Positions 17,512 through 25,925 of a DNA stretch of 39,177 bases are shown here, in pieces. The notes below the pieces were generated by a model. The model was not told where the DNA came from. It did not search any database and saw only the letters and a program-made list of their open reading frames with translations. Every line of letters starts with the position of its first letter. Position 1 is the stretch's first letter. This stretch comes from an uncultured Bacteroidota bacterium (GTDB taxonomy: Bacteria > Bacteroidota > Bacteroidia > Bacteroidales > F082), in contig CAJXKB010000019.1 in the NCBI GenBank assembly GCA_913055825.1, positions 1 to 39,177 of the forward strand, read 5' to 3'. Both the position numbers and the translations under genes were made by a program.

Positions 17512-17548
17512 ATCAAAAAAAGGGGGCAACACCTCCCTTTTTTTGATC
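17512..17548. terminator. Bidirectional terminator between pheS and the ATP-grasp gene
   Basis: A stem of ATCAAAAAAAGGG with CCCTTTTTTTGAT around a short loop has A and T runs on both sides, so it can stop transcription from either of the two convergent genes. Confidence 0.85.
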
Positions 17549-17558
17549 CTGTCAAATT

Positions 17559-18752
17559 TTAGTTTCCTGCTACAGTACTTTCTATATATTCTTTCAAATC
17601 CGATTTTAAGATTCGGTTAATTTCTGGTGAATTCTGATCGCTGGTTTCGCAAAACAAAAGACCAAACAAAGGATATTCTTTAAAATCTGCTTTTCGTATA
17701 TCTAGTGGTTTTTCAAAATCGGATAATAGTTTTTTATAGTTAAACGAACGGATGTCTTTTCCGTCGATTCCGGTACTGTTGTCCAAAATCACAATAGCAT
17801 ATACTTTATCATTTTTTTGTTGCAGGATATTTTTCCAATCAGGTTTTTTTCGGTTGAAAAAATATTCGTATTCATTAATTCCGAAGGCATACCATGCCAT
17901 ATCCGGAGAGGAGCACCAACCACCAAAACGCATGGGGTTTACCTCAATGGGTATTATTTTTCCGGTTTTGTCAATTCGCACTTCAATGTGGGCGGGGAAG
18001 TCCTTTACCTCGGCATAATCGGCCAATTTATTAAGAAATGCAGTCATTTTTTCAAGATGTGTTTCAATTACCTTTTTAGATGTGAAGTACAAACGGTCAC
18101 TTACATCTTTTCCCGAAGAAAAAATATGCTGCATCATATTTAAAATCACAGGTTTACCATCATTATCAAAATAGCAGTCTGTGGCAAATTCTTCACCCTC
18201 GATAGCCTGTTCGAGTATAAAATCGGTGGTGTCAATAACCTGTTTGGGATAGACAGCCTTGTTTTCGTTTATCTCTTTTTTGATTTTTTTCAGGGTTTCG
18301 GGCCATTCGGTCACGTTATCTACTTTGTAAACACCCATACTGAAGAATCCAATGGCCGGTTTGATAACAAATGGAAAATGGAGGGTTTCCATGTCTAATT
18401 TGTCCAGTTTATTGAATGGAACCCCTTTAAAAAAGTAATCGGGATACATGGGGCGAATCAATTCGCGAAAACGGATTTTATTTTTAAATAAACGGATTTT
18501 ATCCGGTAAGGATGAAAATTCCAGGTTTTTCTCAATCCATGAAATGGCATTCTCAGAATTTGAGTATACCAAAACGGTTTCATCTGATTTTTTGGTTGCT
18601 ATAGCAGCTTCTTGCGAAACTAAAGGCAATTTGTCGGATGATACCAGTTTGGGGTCCAGTTTGGTGTCAATAACCGAAAAATGATTTTTTGTTATTGTTT
18701 CTTTCAAAAAGTCGGAAACAAAGGGTTTATCGAGCAAAACTAAATTTTTCAT
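17559..18752 (-). CDS. ATP-grasp domain ligase of unknown substrate
   Basis: The 397-residue protein has the ATP-grasp layout: a variable N-terminal domain (about 1-95), then FPFVIKPAIGFFSMGVYKV (about 126-144, ATP-binding Lys and glycine-rich loop), FILEQAIEGEEFATDCYF (about 179-196), and IEVRIDKTGKIIPIEVNPMRFGGW (about 252-275) with the metal-binding E and N. The C-terminal part (about 290-397) is unlike known carboxylases or D-Ala ligases. Such enzymes join a carboxylate to an amine through an acyl-phosphate; the substrate cannot be read. It is divergent from an Lrp/AsnC regulator with a palindrome over its promoter, hinting at amino-acid- or peptide-related control. Confidence 0.82.
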   Translation of the reverse strand: MKNLVLLDKPFVSDFLKETITKNHFSVIDTKLDPKLVSSDKLPLVSQEAAIATKKSDETVLVYSNSENAISWIEKNLEFSSLPDKIRLFKNKIRFRELIRPMYPDYFFKGVPFNKLDKLDMETLHFPFVIKPAIGFFSMGVYKVDNVTEWPETLKKIKKEINENKAVYPKQVIDTTDFILEQAIEGEEFATDCYFDNDGKPVILNMMQHIFSSGKDVSDRLYFTSKKVIETHLEKMTAFLNKLADYAEVKDFPAHIEVRIDKTGKIIPIEVNPMRFGGWCSSPDMAWYAFGINEYEYFFNRKKPDWKNILQQKNDKVYAIVILDNSTGIDGKDIRSFNYKKLLSDFEKPLDIRKADFKEYPLFGLLFCETSDQNSPEINRILKSDLKEYIESTVAGN

Positions 18753-18761
18753 AACATTACT

Positions 18762-18777
18762 ATTTTGTTGACAAAAT
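18762..18777. promoter_or_regulatory. 16-bp palindrome over the ATP-grasp promoter
   Basis: ATTTTGT-TG-ACAAAAT is a palindrome with a 2-bp centre. It overlaps the minus-strand TAATTTTG (-7 box, 18772-18779) that sits 19 nt before the ATP-grasp ATG, so a bound protein would block this promoter. The divergent Lrp/AsnC protein is the natural candidate. Confidence 0.45.
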
Positions 18778-18902
18778 TATAAATACATACCTTTTATTTG
18801 GTAAAAAGTAGTAATTTTGAGAAATATTCCTTTTTTATATAAAATATTAGGAATAAATTCGAATATGATTTTGATTATTTATTGATTAAAGGAAAAATTC
18901 CC

Positions 18903-19364
18903 ATGCAAACACTAGATAACACAGATCGCACAATATTAGAATTGCTGCAGCAGGATGCAAAATTAAACATCAAAGAAATTGCTGCCCGTTTAAATATGAC
19001 AAAGACGCCGGTTTACGAACGTATTAAACGCCTTGAAAATAGGGGGGTCATTTCAAAATACGTGGCTGTGGTAAATCGCAAAAAAGTGGGGCCATCTGTT
19101 TTGGTGTTTCTTTCAGGTTCGCTCGAAGTCAAGAAATTTGATCAGATTCAGGAGTTTTATGATGCTGTGGGCAAAATACCTGAAATTATGGAATGTTACC
19201 TGATGGGTGGCGAAAATGATTTTTTATTAAAAGTGATTGTCCGCGATTTGGATGCTTATCATTCTTTTTATTCCAAACAGATTTCTACTTTGCCTCATGT
19301 GGGACAAATAAGGAGTTCATTTGTGTTGAATGAAGTAAAACATTCGACGGTGCTTCCTTTTTAA
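18903..19364 (+). CDS. Lrp/AsnC family transcriptional regulator
   Basis: The 153-residue protein has an N-terminal winged helix-turn-helix (LDNTDRTILELLQQDAKLN through IKRLENRGVISKYVAVVN, about 3-60) and a C-terminal ligand-binding RAM domain (about 67-150; GKIPEIMECYLMGGENDFLLKVIVRD). These regulators sense amino acids or related metabolites and often control a neighbouring gene. I choose the ATG at 18903, preceded by AAAGGAAA, rather than the TTG 21 bases upstream. It is divergent from the ATP-grasp gene. Its last 4 bases overlap the end of the convergent gene on the other strand. Confidence 0.9.
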   Translation: MQTLDNTDRTILELLQQDAKLNIKEIAARLNMTKTPVYERIKRLENRGVISKYVAVVNRKKVGPSVLVFLSGSLEVKKFDQIQEFYDAVGKIPEIMECYLMGGENDFLLKVIVRDLDAYHSFYSKQISTLPHVGQIRSSFVLNEVKHSTVLPF

Positions 19365-19762
19365 AAATGTATTTTGTGATAATCGTAGGTTTGGCTGTCG
19401 CGGAAATTTCTGATTTTTTGTGCCAGAATCAGGAAGATTTCAAGTTGGTTTTTTTTGAGCCATTCGATGGCTTCGGTTCGTTCGTTGACTGCATCGGCAA
19501 ATACCACTAAAAAGTCGAAATTATTTTTCCGCAACCAACTGTAGGCTCCCGCTTGCTTGTCAATGGCACCGTCAAGGGCAGCGAGATGCGGAAATTTATT
19601 TTTCAACAACCAATCAGCTGCTTCATAACTACCACGTATAGCACTACTTAATGCCGAAAGTTCGGGATATCCGTTTTGAATCAGCCAGTTTAGAAATTCT
19701 CCGTTTTTTTCAGAAAAAGTTTCACCAAAGGCAATAAGTATTTTTGGCGGATAGCTAAGCAT
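19361..19762 (-). CDS. Small protein of ~31-residue repeats, unknown function
   Basis: The 133-residue protein consists of about four helical repeats of roughly 30-33 residues with the pattern WL-x-x-N-x-[FY]-x-x-L-x-x-L-x-x-A[IV] (EFLNWLIQNGYPELSALSSAI, AADWLLKNKFPHLAALDGAI, AYSWLRKNNFDFLVVFADAV, AIEWLKKNQLEIFLILAQKI). This resembles ankyrin-like helical-hairpin repeats but without the ankyrin TPLH motif. There is no signal peptide. It lies downstream of the aldolase gene on the same strand, separated by a perfect 44-nt palindrome, and overlaps the convergent regulator by 4 bp. I do not recognise a family. Confidence 0.7.
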   Translation of the reverse strand: MLSYPPKILIAFGETFSEKNGEFLNWLIQNGYPELSALSSAIRGSYEAADWLLKNKFPHLAALDGAIDKQAGAYSWLRKNNFDFLVVFADAVNERTEAIEWLKKNQLEIFLILAQKIRNFRDSQTYDYHKIHF

Positions 19763-19768
19763 GCGATA

Positions 19769-19812
19769 AAAATAATGAATTCGGGGGTAGCTACCCCCGA
19801 ATTCATTATTTT
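19769..19812. terminator. 44-nt perfect palindrome, probable terminator of fba
   Basis: Two 22-nt arms (AAAATAATGAATTCGGGGGT-AG and its exact complement) meet with no spacer at 19790/19791. On the minus strand it begins 3 bases after the aldolase stop and is followed by a T-rich run, so it should fold as a terminator. It ends 6 bases before the start of the repeat-protein gene. Confidence 0.7.
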
Positions 19813-19815
19813 ATT

Positions 19816-20895
19816 TTAATAGCGGTCGAGGCAATTCAAATCTACAAAAGCCTGTTTCAGGCGATCCCTCATCGATTCTTCACCGGCACGAAGCCATTTG
19901 CGCGGATCGTAATATTTTTTGTTTGGAATATCTTCTCCTTTGGGATTTCCGATTTGCCCTTGGAGATAATCGTGATTATTGGCTTCATAATTACGAACAC
20001 CATCCCAAAAAGCCCATTGGGTATCGGTGTCAATATTCATTTTTACCACACCATACGAAACGGCTTCTTTAATTTTTTCAGGTTCGGAACCCGAGCCACC
20101 GTGAAATACGAAGTTTACCGGATTTTCAGCTGTGTTATGTTTTTTCTGAATATATACCTGTGAGTTGTGCAGGATAACAGGCTCCAGTTTTACGTTTCCG
20201 GGTTTATAAACTCCATGTACATTTCCGAAAGCTGCGGCAATTGTAAAACGGGGGCTCACCGAGAGAAGTTCTTCGTAAGCGTGGTTAACTTCTTCAGGTT
20301 GGGTATATAATTTGGAGTTTTCGATACTTGAGTTGTCCACACCGTCTTCTTCACCACCGGTAATGCCCAGCTCAATTTCGAGGGTCATCCCCATTTTGCT
20401 CATTCTTTTCAGGAAACGTTTGGAAATTTCAAGGTTTTCATCCAGGGGTTCAACGGACAAATCCAGCATATGCGAGCTGAAAAGTGGTTTTCCGTGTAAT
20501 TTGTAATACGCTTCTCCTGCGTCCAGTAATCCTTCAACCCATGGAATGAGTTTTTTTGCACAATGGTCGGTATGCAAAATAACCGGGATTCCATATTTTT
20601 CGGCAAGAAGATGTACCTGTTGCGCCCCTGCAATGGATCCGGCAATAGCTGCTTCTTGGCCTTCATTACTAATGGCTTTACCGGCAAAAAATGCACCGCC
20701 CCCGTTGGAAAACTGAATAATTATGGGAGAATTAACTTCTTTTGCCGCTTCCATAGCTGCATTGATAGAGTTGGAGCCTACAACATTTACAGCCGGAATG
20801 GCAAAATGTTGTTCTTTGGCGTATTGAAAAATAGTCTGTACATCGTCGCCGGTGGCTACGCCTGGTTTTATTTTGTCTGAAATTTTTGTTGACAT
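19816..20895 (-). CDS. fbaA: Class II fructose-bisphosphate aldolase
   Basis: The 359-residue zinc enzyme cleaves fructose 1,6-bisphosphate to two triose phosphates in glycolysis and forms it in gluconeogenesis. VILHTDHCAKK (about 105-115) contains the zinc His and catalytic Asp; LEIELGITGGEEDGVD (about 173-188) the following Glu ligand region; FHGGSGS (about 264-270) the phosphate-binding loop; and MNIDTDTQWAFWDG near 287 the DHAP contact. The length and NIDTDTQWA-type sequence place it in the E. coli FbaA-like class IIA. A TAACTTTG box precedes it by 30 nt. Confidence 0.96.
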   Translation of the reverse strand: MSTKISDKIKPGVATGDDVQTIFQYAKEQHFAIPAVNVVGSNSINAAMEAAKEVNSPIIIQFSNGGGAFFAGKAISNEGQEAAIAGSIAGAQQVHLLAEKYGIPVILHTDHCAKKLIPWVEGLLDAGEAYYKLHGKPLFSSHMLDLSVEPLDENLEISKRFLKRMSKMGMTLEIELGITGGEEDGVDNSSIENSKLYTQPEEVNHAYEELLSVSPRFTIAAAFGNVHGVYKPGNVKLEPVILHNSQVYIQKKHNTAENPVNFVFHGGSGSEPEKIKEAVSYGVVKMNIDTDTQWAFWDGVRNYEANNHDYLQGQIGNPKGEDIPNKKYYDPRKWLRAGEESMRDRLKQAFVDLNCLDRY

Positions 20896-20925
20896 GATAT
20901 TGTTTTTAATGTTTGATTTCGACTA

Positions 20926-20933
20926 CAAAGTTA
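20926..20933 (-). promoter_or_regulatory. -7 box of fbaA
   Basis: Read on the minus strand, TAACTTTG matches TAnnTTTG, 30 nt before the aldolase ATG. Confidence 0.45.
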
Positions 20934-21054
20934 ACGAAAAATGGGGGAGTACTGTTACGATTTGCCAACAGCTGTTTTCCTTAATTGAAATAGATAATTT
21001 TATGCGGTGCTCAATGAATGGGTTCAATCGATTGAAATACTGTTAGAGAAAAAA

Positions 21055-22110
21055 TTAGCGTACCAATTTGTATTTTTTATTGACCTGATAAATGTGCCGT
21101 ATCCAAATGGGAAGAATAATTACACCGGCAGCAAGATAGGGATAATAAGAGATAAGTCGCCAGATAATAGCCAGTGTGGTACCCCATGCCGGATTGGGGA
21201 TAAAATCGCCGAGAAAGTCGATAAATATATATTCAGAAATACCACTTCCACCCGGAGTAGGGCTAACCAGTAAGATAATCCACATGCTGAGTTGTCTCCC
21301 GTAAATCAGAAACTGGTCATAAAAATTATGGGAAGATTCAAAAAATGCCATTAACAGAAAGTTTACCACCCAATAGCGGCCCGTCCATGAAAGTATGGTT
21401 GACAGGCCGCTTTTGGCCCAATATCCGAATGATTTACCTTTTATTTCTTTTGACGTGTCAATGAGTTGGTTAGCTGATTTGCGGATGCGCATTCGCCAAC
21501 GACGGAGTAACGGAAATAGAAATACCCACGACAAAAATGATTTAAACAATTGCGGATTGATAAATAAAGCATAGGTTAGAAACAAGGTGTAAACGAATAT
21601 AACACCATATCCAATGTAAAAAGCGTAAATAATTTCAGCGTAATTTTTTGAATCGGGAGGGAAAATATTGTTTCCGTAAAAAAGATAAACTAACGGTACC
21701 GAGATAATGAAAAACATCTCATCCAAAAAAATAGCAGTTAAAACAACGGCCGTGCTTTTGCCGGCGCTAAGCCCTTCTTTGTAAAGAAAAAATATGGCGG
21801 GTGCTGTTCCCCCCACTACCGATGGCGAAATTGCAGAACTAAATTCCCAAAGCATGATGATTTGAAAAGCCCGTTTCCAGCTAAGGCGATATCCTGTAAG
21901 CACAATCAGGCGGTACATATATGAAACGTCTCGCACCAGCATCATCAGGATGGCAATTATTAAAAAAAGCAACGTATGCCACGTAATTACTACAAAACTA
22001 AAAGCGTTGGCATCAAAATTACGGTAGAGCAGCCAGGCACTGACACCTAACCCAATCAGTATGGGGATAAGTATCTTTCCGGGACGCAGGCTATTTATGA
22101 TTTTATCCAA
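21055..22110 (-). CDS. Lysylphosphatidylglycerol synthase TM-domain (UPF0104/YbhN-like) membrane protein
   Basis: The 351-residue protein has about eight hydrophobic segments, starting with ILIPILIGLGVSAWLLYRNF (about 14-33) and ending with YLAAGVIILPIWI (about 327-339). EFSSAISPSVVGGTAPAIFFLYKEG (about 89-113) and SPTPGGSGISEYIF (about 281-294) are the two conserved loops of the LPG-synthase TM / flippase-like family. The cytoplasmic lysyltransferase domain of MprF is absent, so it is the stand-alone membrane part. Members are proposed lipid or lipid-linked-sugar transporters. A TATCTTTG box (22132-22139, minus strand) lies 21 nt before the ATG. Confidence 0.88.
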   Translation of the reverse strand: MDKIINSLRPGKILIPILIGLGVSAWLLYRNFDANAFSFVVITWHTLLFLIIAILMMLVRDVSYMYRLIVLTGYRLSWKRAFQIIMLWEFSSAISPSVVGGTAPAIFFLYKEGLSAGKSTAVVLTAIFLDEMFFIISVPLVYLFYGNNIFPPDSKNYAEIIYAFYIGYGVIFVYTLFLTYALFINPQLFKSFLSWVFLFPLLRRWRMRIRKSANQLIDTSKEIKGKSFGYWAKSGLSTILSWTGRYWVVNFLLMAFFESSHNFYDQFLIYGRQLSMWIILLVSPTPGGSGISEYIFIDFLGDFIPNPAWGTTLAIIWRLISYYPYLAAGVIILPIWIRHIYQVNKKYKLVR

Positions 22111-22131
22111 TTTCTTTTACTTGATGCTTTG

Positions 22132-22165
22132 CAAAGATACAACATCAATATATTATACCGACAAA
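22132..22165 (-). promoter_or_regulatory. Promoter of the UPF0104-like gene
   Basis: On the minus strand TTTG (22165-22162) precedes TATCTTTG (22139-22132) by 22 bp, slightly longer than the ideal 19-20. Confidence 0.4.
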
Positions 22166-22329
22166 TATTTTATTCAGAACAAGTCATTTTGACATGATTA
22201 ACTCATTTAACATGACTATATGGCGTGCTTTTTCATTAAAAGCATCTGTTTTTTGTTTTGGTATTTAATTTGAAAGACGTGAGGTGTAAACTTAATTGTT
22301 AAACAAATTAAAATATGGAGGGTTTAGTC

Positions 22330-22752
22330 ATGAACTTAGTAAGATTTAATCAGTATCCAACCTTTACGGATTTGATAGAAAATCTGGAAAGAAATTTTTT
22401 GGGTCGTGTAGATGAAAACAGTGGTGATATTCCTGCCGTGAATATCAAAGAAGAAAATGACAAATTTATTCTTGAAATGGCTGCTCCCGGTATGAGCAAG
22501 GATGCATTCAAAATCAACCTCGACAATTATCAATTGACCATTTCGTCGGAGCAGAAAAAAGAGAAGAAAGAAAAAGAGGATAACTATACACGCCGTGAGT
22601 TTGTGTATAGCAGTTTTAGCCGCTCATTTACTTTGCCAAAAACCATTGATGTGGAAAAAATAAAAGCGGATTACAAGAATGGTATTCTGTTGCTGACATT
22701 GCCTAAAAAAGAGGAAGAAGCCAAATTGAGCAGGCAAATAAAAATTTCTTAA
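22330..22752 (+). CDS. Hsp20/alpha-crystallin family small heat shock protein
   Basis: The 140-residue protein is a typical small heat shock chaperone. The alpha-crystallin domain runs from about residue 30 to 125, with FILEMAAPGMSKDAFKINLD, the YTRREFVYSSFSRSFTLP segment and YKNGILLLTLPKK, and the tail has a short RQIKIS end. I start at the second ATG, giving MNLVRFNQYP, the usual N-terminus of these Bacteroidota proteins; the GGAGGG seven bases before it, inside the longer reading frame, looks like its ribosome binding site. It keeps unfolding proteins soluble in the cytoplasm. A terminator follows. Confidence 0.93.
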   Translation: MNLVRFNQYPTFTDLIENLERNFLGRVDENSGDIPAVNIKEENDKFILEMAAPGMSKDAFKINLDNYQLTISSEQKKEKKEKEDNYTRREFVYSSFSRSFTLPKTIDVEKIKADYKNGILLLTLPKKEEEAKLSRQIKIS

Positions 22753-22771
22753 AGGTTGTAATTAATTGTTG

Positions 22772-22800
22772 AAAAGCCCGGTATTTTCCGGGCTTTTTTT
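22772..22800 (+). terminator. Intrinsic terminator after hsp20
   Basis: AAAAGCCCGG pairs with CCGGGCTTTT around TATTTT, followed by a T run; it also faces the convergent lytic transglycosylase gene. Confidence 0.9.
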
Positions 22801-22812
22801 AGTTGTCGCTGA

Positions 22813-24240
22813 TTATTTGTTGATGAGTGTCCTATAGCGTTGGTAGCGGTCAAATATTTCATTTACAAATTGATACGTTTCCCATCCGCGCATATATCCG
22901 TTTCTGACTACCGGATCGTGGTAGTATTTCTTTTCTGATAAATGGAGTACGAAATAATCTACATTACCGCTCCATTTATTAGGATTTTTCCCGTTTTTGG
23001 CTGCTAAACGGCGTGCATCAAGTATGTGGCCAAGCCCACCGTTGTATGAAGCCAGTGTAAACTTAATTCGTTCAACAGAATCCGTAATTGTTCCGGGTAA
23101 TTGATTTTCAAAAGATCTGAGTAACCGGATACCGGCTTTAATTTGTGCACCAGGGCTCGAAGTTGTATCTACGTTGAACTCCTGCATGGTTTCGGGCATG
23201 AGTTGCATCAAACCATAGGCGCCTACCCACGAACGAACCGTTGGTTTAAATTGGGATTCCTGATAAATCATCGAAGCAAGCATGCGCCAGTCCCAACCCA
23301 GTTTTACAGCTGCCTTTTTGATTATCTCATCATAGGGAGAAAGTCTGTTTCCTGTATATGAAAAATATTCGCTTTTGGCAATTCGTCTGCTGCTTATGTT
23401 TTTAAAATATTTATTGTAAAGTAAGCGTGCTTCTAAGCTTTTGTCGAAAGTTGAAAGCCAGGAGTTCAGTGTATCTAACAATGCTTTTTGGTCTTTGCGT
23501 ACAGCCCACGCTATTTTTTGATGAAAACTTATGGGCATTTTCACATCAATACTGGGATAAATTTTGGCTGCGACTTTAGCAAGCACTTCGTCAGCCACCG
23601 TATAGCCTATCTTTCCTTTGGCTACCATGGCAATAAGCTGTTCTGTTTCAATGGTATCCTGAACAATATGGATGCTGTCGGCAATGTTGTTTTCAATATT
23701 TAGCAATTGTTTATAATAGATTGTACCTTTTTGAATGTGAATGGTTTTGCCTGCAAGGTCGATGGTATTTCTTATCAGGTGAGATTCAATCTCATCGGCA
23801 GTGGCCATTTTTTTATATCCTTTGGGCTTGCGTTGCACCAAAACCTGACGTGTAAAGAACAATGGCCGGGTAAAAAGCATATGCTGTTTTCGTTCAGAGG
23901 TTACGGTAAGCCCCATGGCCAGTATATCGACACGCATGTCGGCTAATTTCTGCATGCTGGCTTCCAAATCGTCATCAACTTGTAACTCGGCAGATACGTT
24001 CAGGTATTTTGCGAATTTTTTAAACAATTCAAATTGATACCCCATAGGTTGTCCGCGATAAATAAAGTAATTAGTTGAACTATAGTCGGTCAGGCCTGTA
24101 ATTTTTTTCCGTAACAAAATGGAATCCAATAAATTTACAGATTCCGGGGCTGCTGATTTTTCTTTATTCGAAAGAAAAGGATTTCTGCAGGCACCAAAGA
24201 AAACAGTAAAAATAATAGTAAAAATAAATGAATATTTCAT
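22813..24240 (-). CDS. MltF-like membrane-bound lytic transglycosylase
   Basis: The 475-residue protein carries a lipoprotein signal with FFGAC (C18). Residues about 50-275 form a solute-binding type 3 domain (TDYSSTNYFIYRGQPMGYQFELFKKFA, ILAMGLTVTSERKQHMLFTRP, GKTIHIQKGT). A soluble-lytic-transglycosylase domain follows (about 300-445), with the catalytic Glu328 in MIYQESQF, then AYGLMQLMPET and LASYNGGLGHILDARRLA. This is the MltF architecture, in which the binding domain regulates peptidoglycan cleavage. It should sit on the periplasmic face of an envelope membrane and cut glycan strands to form anhydromuropeptides. It stands alone. Confidence 0.92.
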   Translation of the reverse strand: MKYSFIFTIIFTVFFGACRNPFLSNKEKSAAPESVNLLDSILLRKKITGLTDYSSTNYFIYRGQPMGYQFELFKKFAKYLNVSAELQVDDDLEASMQKLADMRVDILAMGLTVTSERKQHMLFTRPLFFTRQVLVQRKPKGYKKMATADEIESHLIRNTIDLAGKTIHIQKGTIYYKQLLNIENNIADSIHIVQDTIETEQLIAMVAKGKIGYTVADEVLAKVAAKIYPSIDVKMPISFHQKIAWAVRKDQKALLDTLNSWLSTFDKSLEARLLYNKYFKNISSRRIAKSEYFSYTGNRLSPYDEIIKKAAVKLGWDWRMLASMIYQESQFKPTVRSWVGAYGLMQLMPETMQEFNVDTTSSPGAQIKAGIRLLRSFENQLPGTITDSVERIKFTLASYNGGLGHILDARRLAAKNGKNPNKWSGNVDYFVLHLSEKKYYHDPVVRNGYMRGWETYQFVNEIFDRYQRYRTLINK

Positions 24241-24385
24241 AAAAACTTAAGGCTTTTGTGCAGACCAAATTACAAAAAATGTTGAATTTTGTAAATTGTT
24301 ACTATATTGTTCTATGGGCTTATGTGTTGTTCCGTAAATTATTTTTACTTTTAGTGTTTGAAAAATTAATTATTTTTTTATGGAT

Positions 24386-25891
24386 ATGAAGAAGACACTT
24401 GTCATGCTTCTTGGGGTTGTGTTGATAGTTGCAACGGCTAAGGCTCAGGTATTCACAAAAGTAAATACCAAATTAAGTGGTGTAATGCAACCTGTTATGA
24501 GTTGGCTGGATGTTAATCATTCCGGTTTCCCGGATGTGTTTTTGGCCGGTGACAGATATTTGAATAGCCGCCATCTTGTTCTTTCCCAGGTGGTCCTTAA
24601 AGCAAAGGATAACCGGTTTATGCCAACAGCTTCTCCTTTTCAGGCCTTGTATCGGGGTGATGCGGCAGTGGCCGATGTAGATAAAGATGGTGATCAGGAT
24701 ATTGTAATGACAGGCCTCAACCAATTTAACAAGCCCGTTATGGTGTTGTACCGTAATGATGGTAATCGTCATTTCACACCGATGAAAACTTCTTTTACAC
24801 CGTTGACAGATGGTTCCCTGGAATGGGGCGATTTTGACCATGACGGTGATTTGGATATCCTCGCCACCGGGAAACGTTTTGACAACAGGTTGGTTACTAT
24901 CATTTATCGAAACGATGGCGGGTTGTTTACAAAAATGGTACTTGATGTTCCGGGCGTTTACGATGGCTCTGTCCGTTGGGGCGATTTTGACGGCGACGGT
25001 GATCTGGATTTATTAATTACCGGAAACGATGGCCGGGGTCCGTTTACCGCAATTTATCGTAACGATAATGGGAAATATTATAAAATCAGCCAATCATTTG
25101 TACCATTGGAGAATAGCGATGCCGCCTGGGCTGATTTTGACGGTGATGGCGATTTGGATTTTATTATAAGCGGTAAAAATAAGGAGGGGTACCCCGAATT
25201 ACATGTTTATTCCAATGAGGGTTCGTTTTTTCGGGATATGCCCGAAAGCATGCGCCCGCTGAAGTCGTGCAGTATTGATGTGGCCGATTTTGACGGTGAT
25301 GGTGATCCGGATGTGGTGATGACAGGCGAATCTATGGAAAGGCCTTACACGCTGGTTTATAAAAATAATAGTGCTTTTGATTTTGAGAAAATAGCTGCGG
25401 GTTTACCGGGATTGAGTAATGGTAAAGCTTTATGGTGCGACTATGATAAAGATGGCGATATGGATTTGTTGATCGCCGGGATTACTGTTTGCTATGATTT
25501 TGTTGGCGACGTTTATCGAAATAACATTAATCCGCCAAAGAAAGAAGCAGAAACAGGGACCAGTATTTTCATCAATGCCCCGTTACCGAAATACGACCGG
25601 GGTCCTTATTATTATTATGTTTTCTCTTCTTGTTATTGTGATCCGTCCGGAGGAAAAAAACCTAAATATCATCTGTTTATCAGTAATGTACACAAAGAGA
25701 AACAAGCCTACGACCTGAATTATAAATACAATAATATTTTATTGAAAACGGTTCCCAATTGGGGCAAAGCCGACCGTGGCCACAGGACTTCCAATGGTTT
25801 TAATACCAAAAAAGAAGCAGAGGCTTCCCGGGTTCAGGTAATTGAATCATATAAAGCTACCGGCTTTCAGGTACATTATATTAATTGGTAA
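24386..25891 (+). CDS. Secreted FG-GAP/VCBS repeat protein
   Basis: The protein (501 residues from the second ATG, MKKTLVML) has a clear signal peptide ending AKAQ. Six calcium-binding-type repeats of about 55 residues follow between about 45 and 370; each has a D-x-D-x-DGD-x-D core and then a (V/L)-x-x-TG or -SG strand, e.g. WGDFDGDGDLDLLITG. They should fold as an FG-GAP/VCBS beta-propeller. The C-terminal 110 residues (with YYYYVFSSCYC, then TSNGFNTKKEAEASRVQ) do not match the repeats and I do not recognise them. The protein is likely exported; its ligand is unknown. Confidence 0.82.
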   Translation: MKKTLVMLLGVVLIVATAKAQVFTKVNTKLSGVMQPVMSWLDVNHSGFPDVFLAGDRYLNSRHLVLSQVVLKAKDNRFMPTASPFQALYRGDAAVADVDKDGDQDIVMTGLNQFNKPVMVLYRNDGNRHFTPMKTSFTPLTDGSLEWGDFDHDGDLDILATGKRFDNRLVTIIYRNDGGLFTKMVLDVPGVYDGSVRWGDFDGDGDLDLLITGNDGRGPFTAIYRNDNGKYYKISQSFVPLENSDAAWADFDGDGDLDFIISGKNKEGYPELHVYSNEGSFFRDMPESMRPLKSCSIDVADFDGDGDPDVVMTGESMERPYTLVYKNNSAFDFEKIAAGLPGLSNGKALWCDYDKDGDMDLLIAGITVCYDFVGDVYRNNINPPKKEAETGTSIFINAPLPKYDRGPYYYYVFSSCYCDPSGGKKPKYHLFISNVHKEKQAYDLNYKYNNILLKTVPNWGKADRGHRTSNGFNTKKEAEASRVQVIESYKATGFQVHYINW

Positions 25892-25925
25892 ACAATTCAA
25901 TGATCACAAAACAAAACGGATAATT

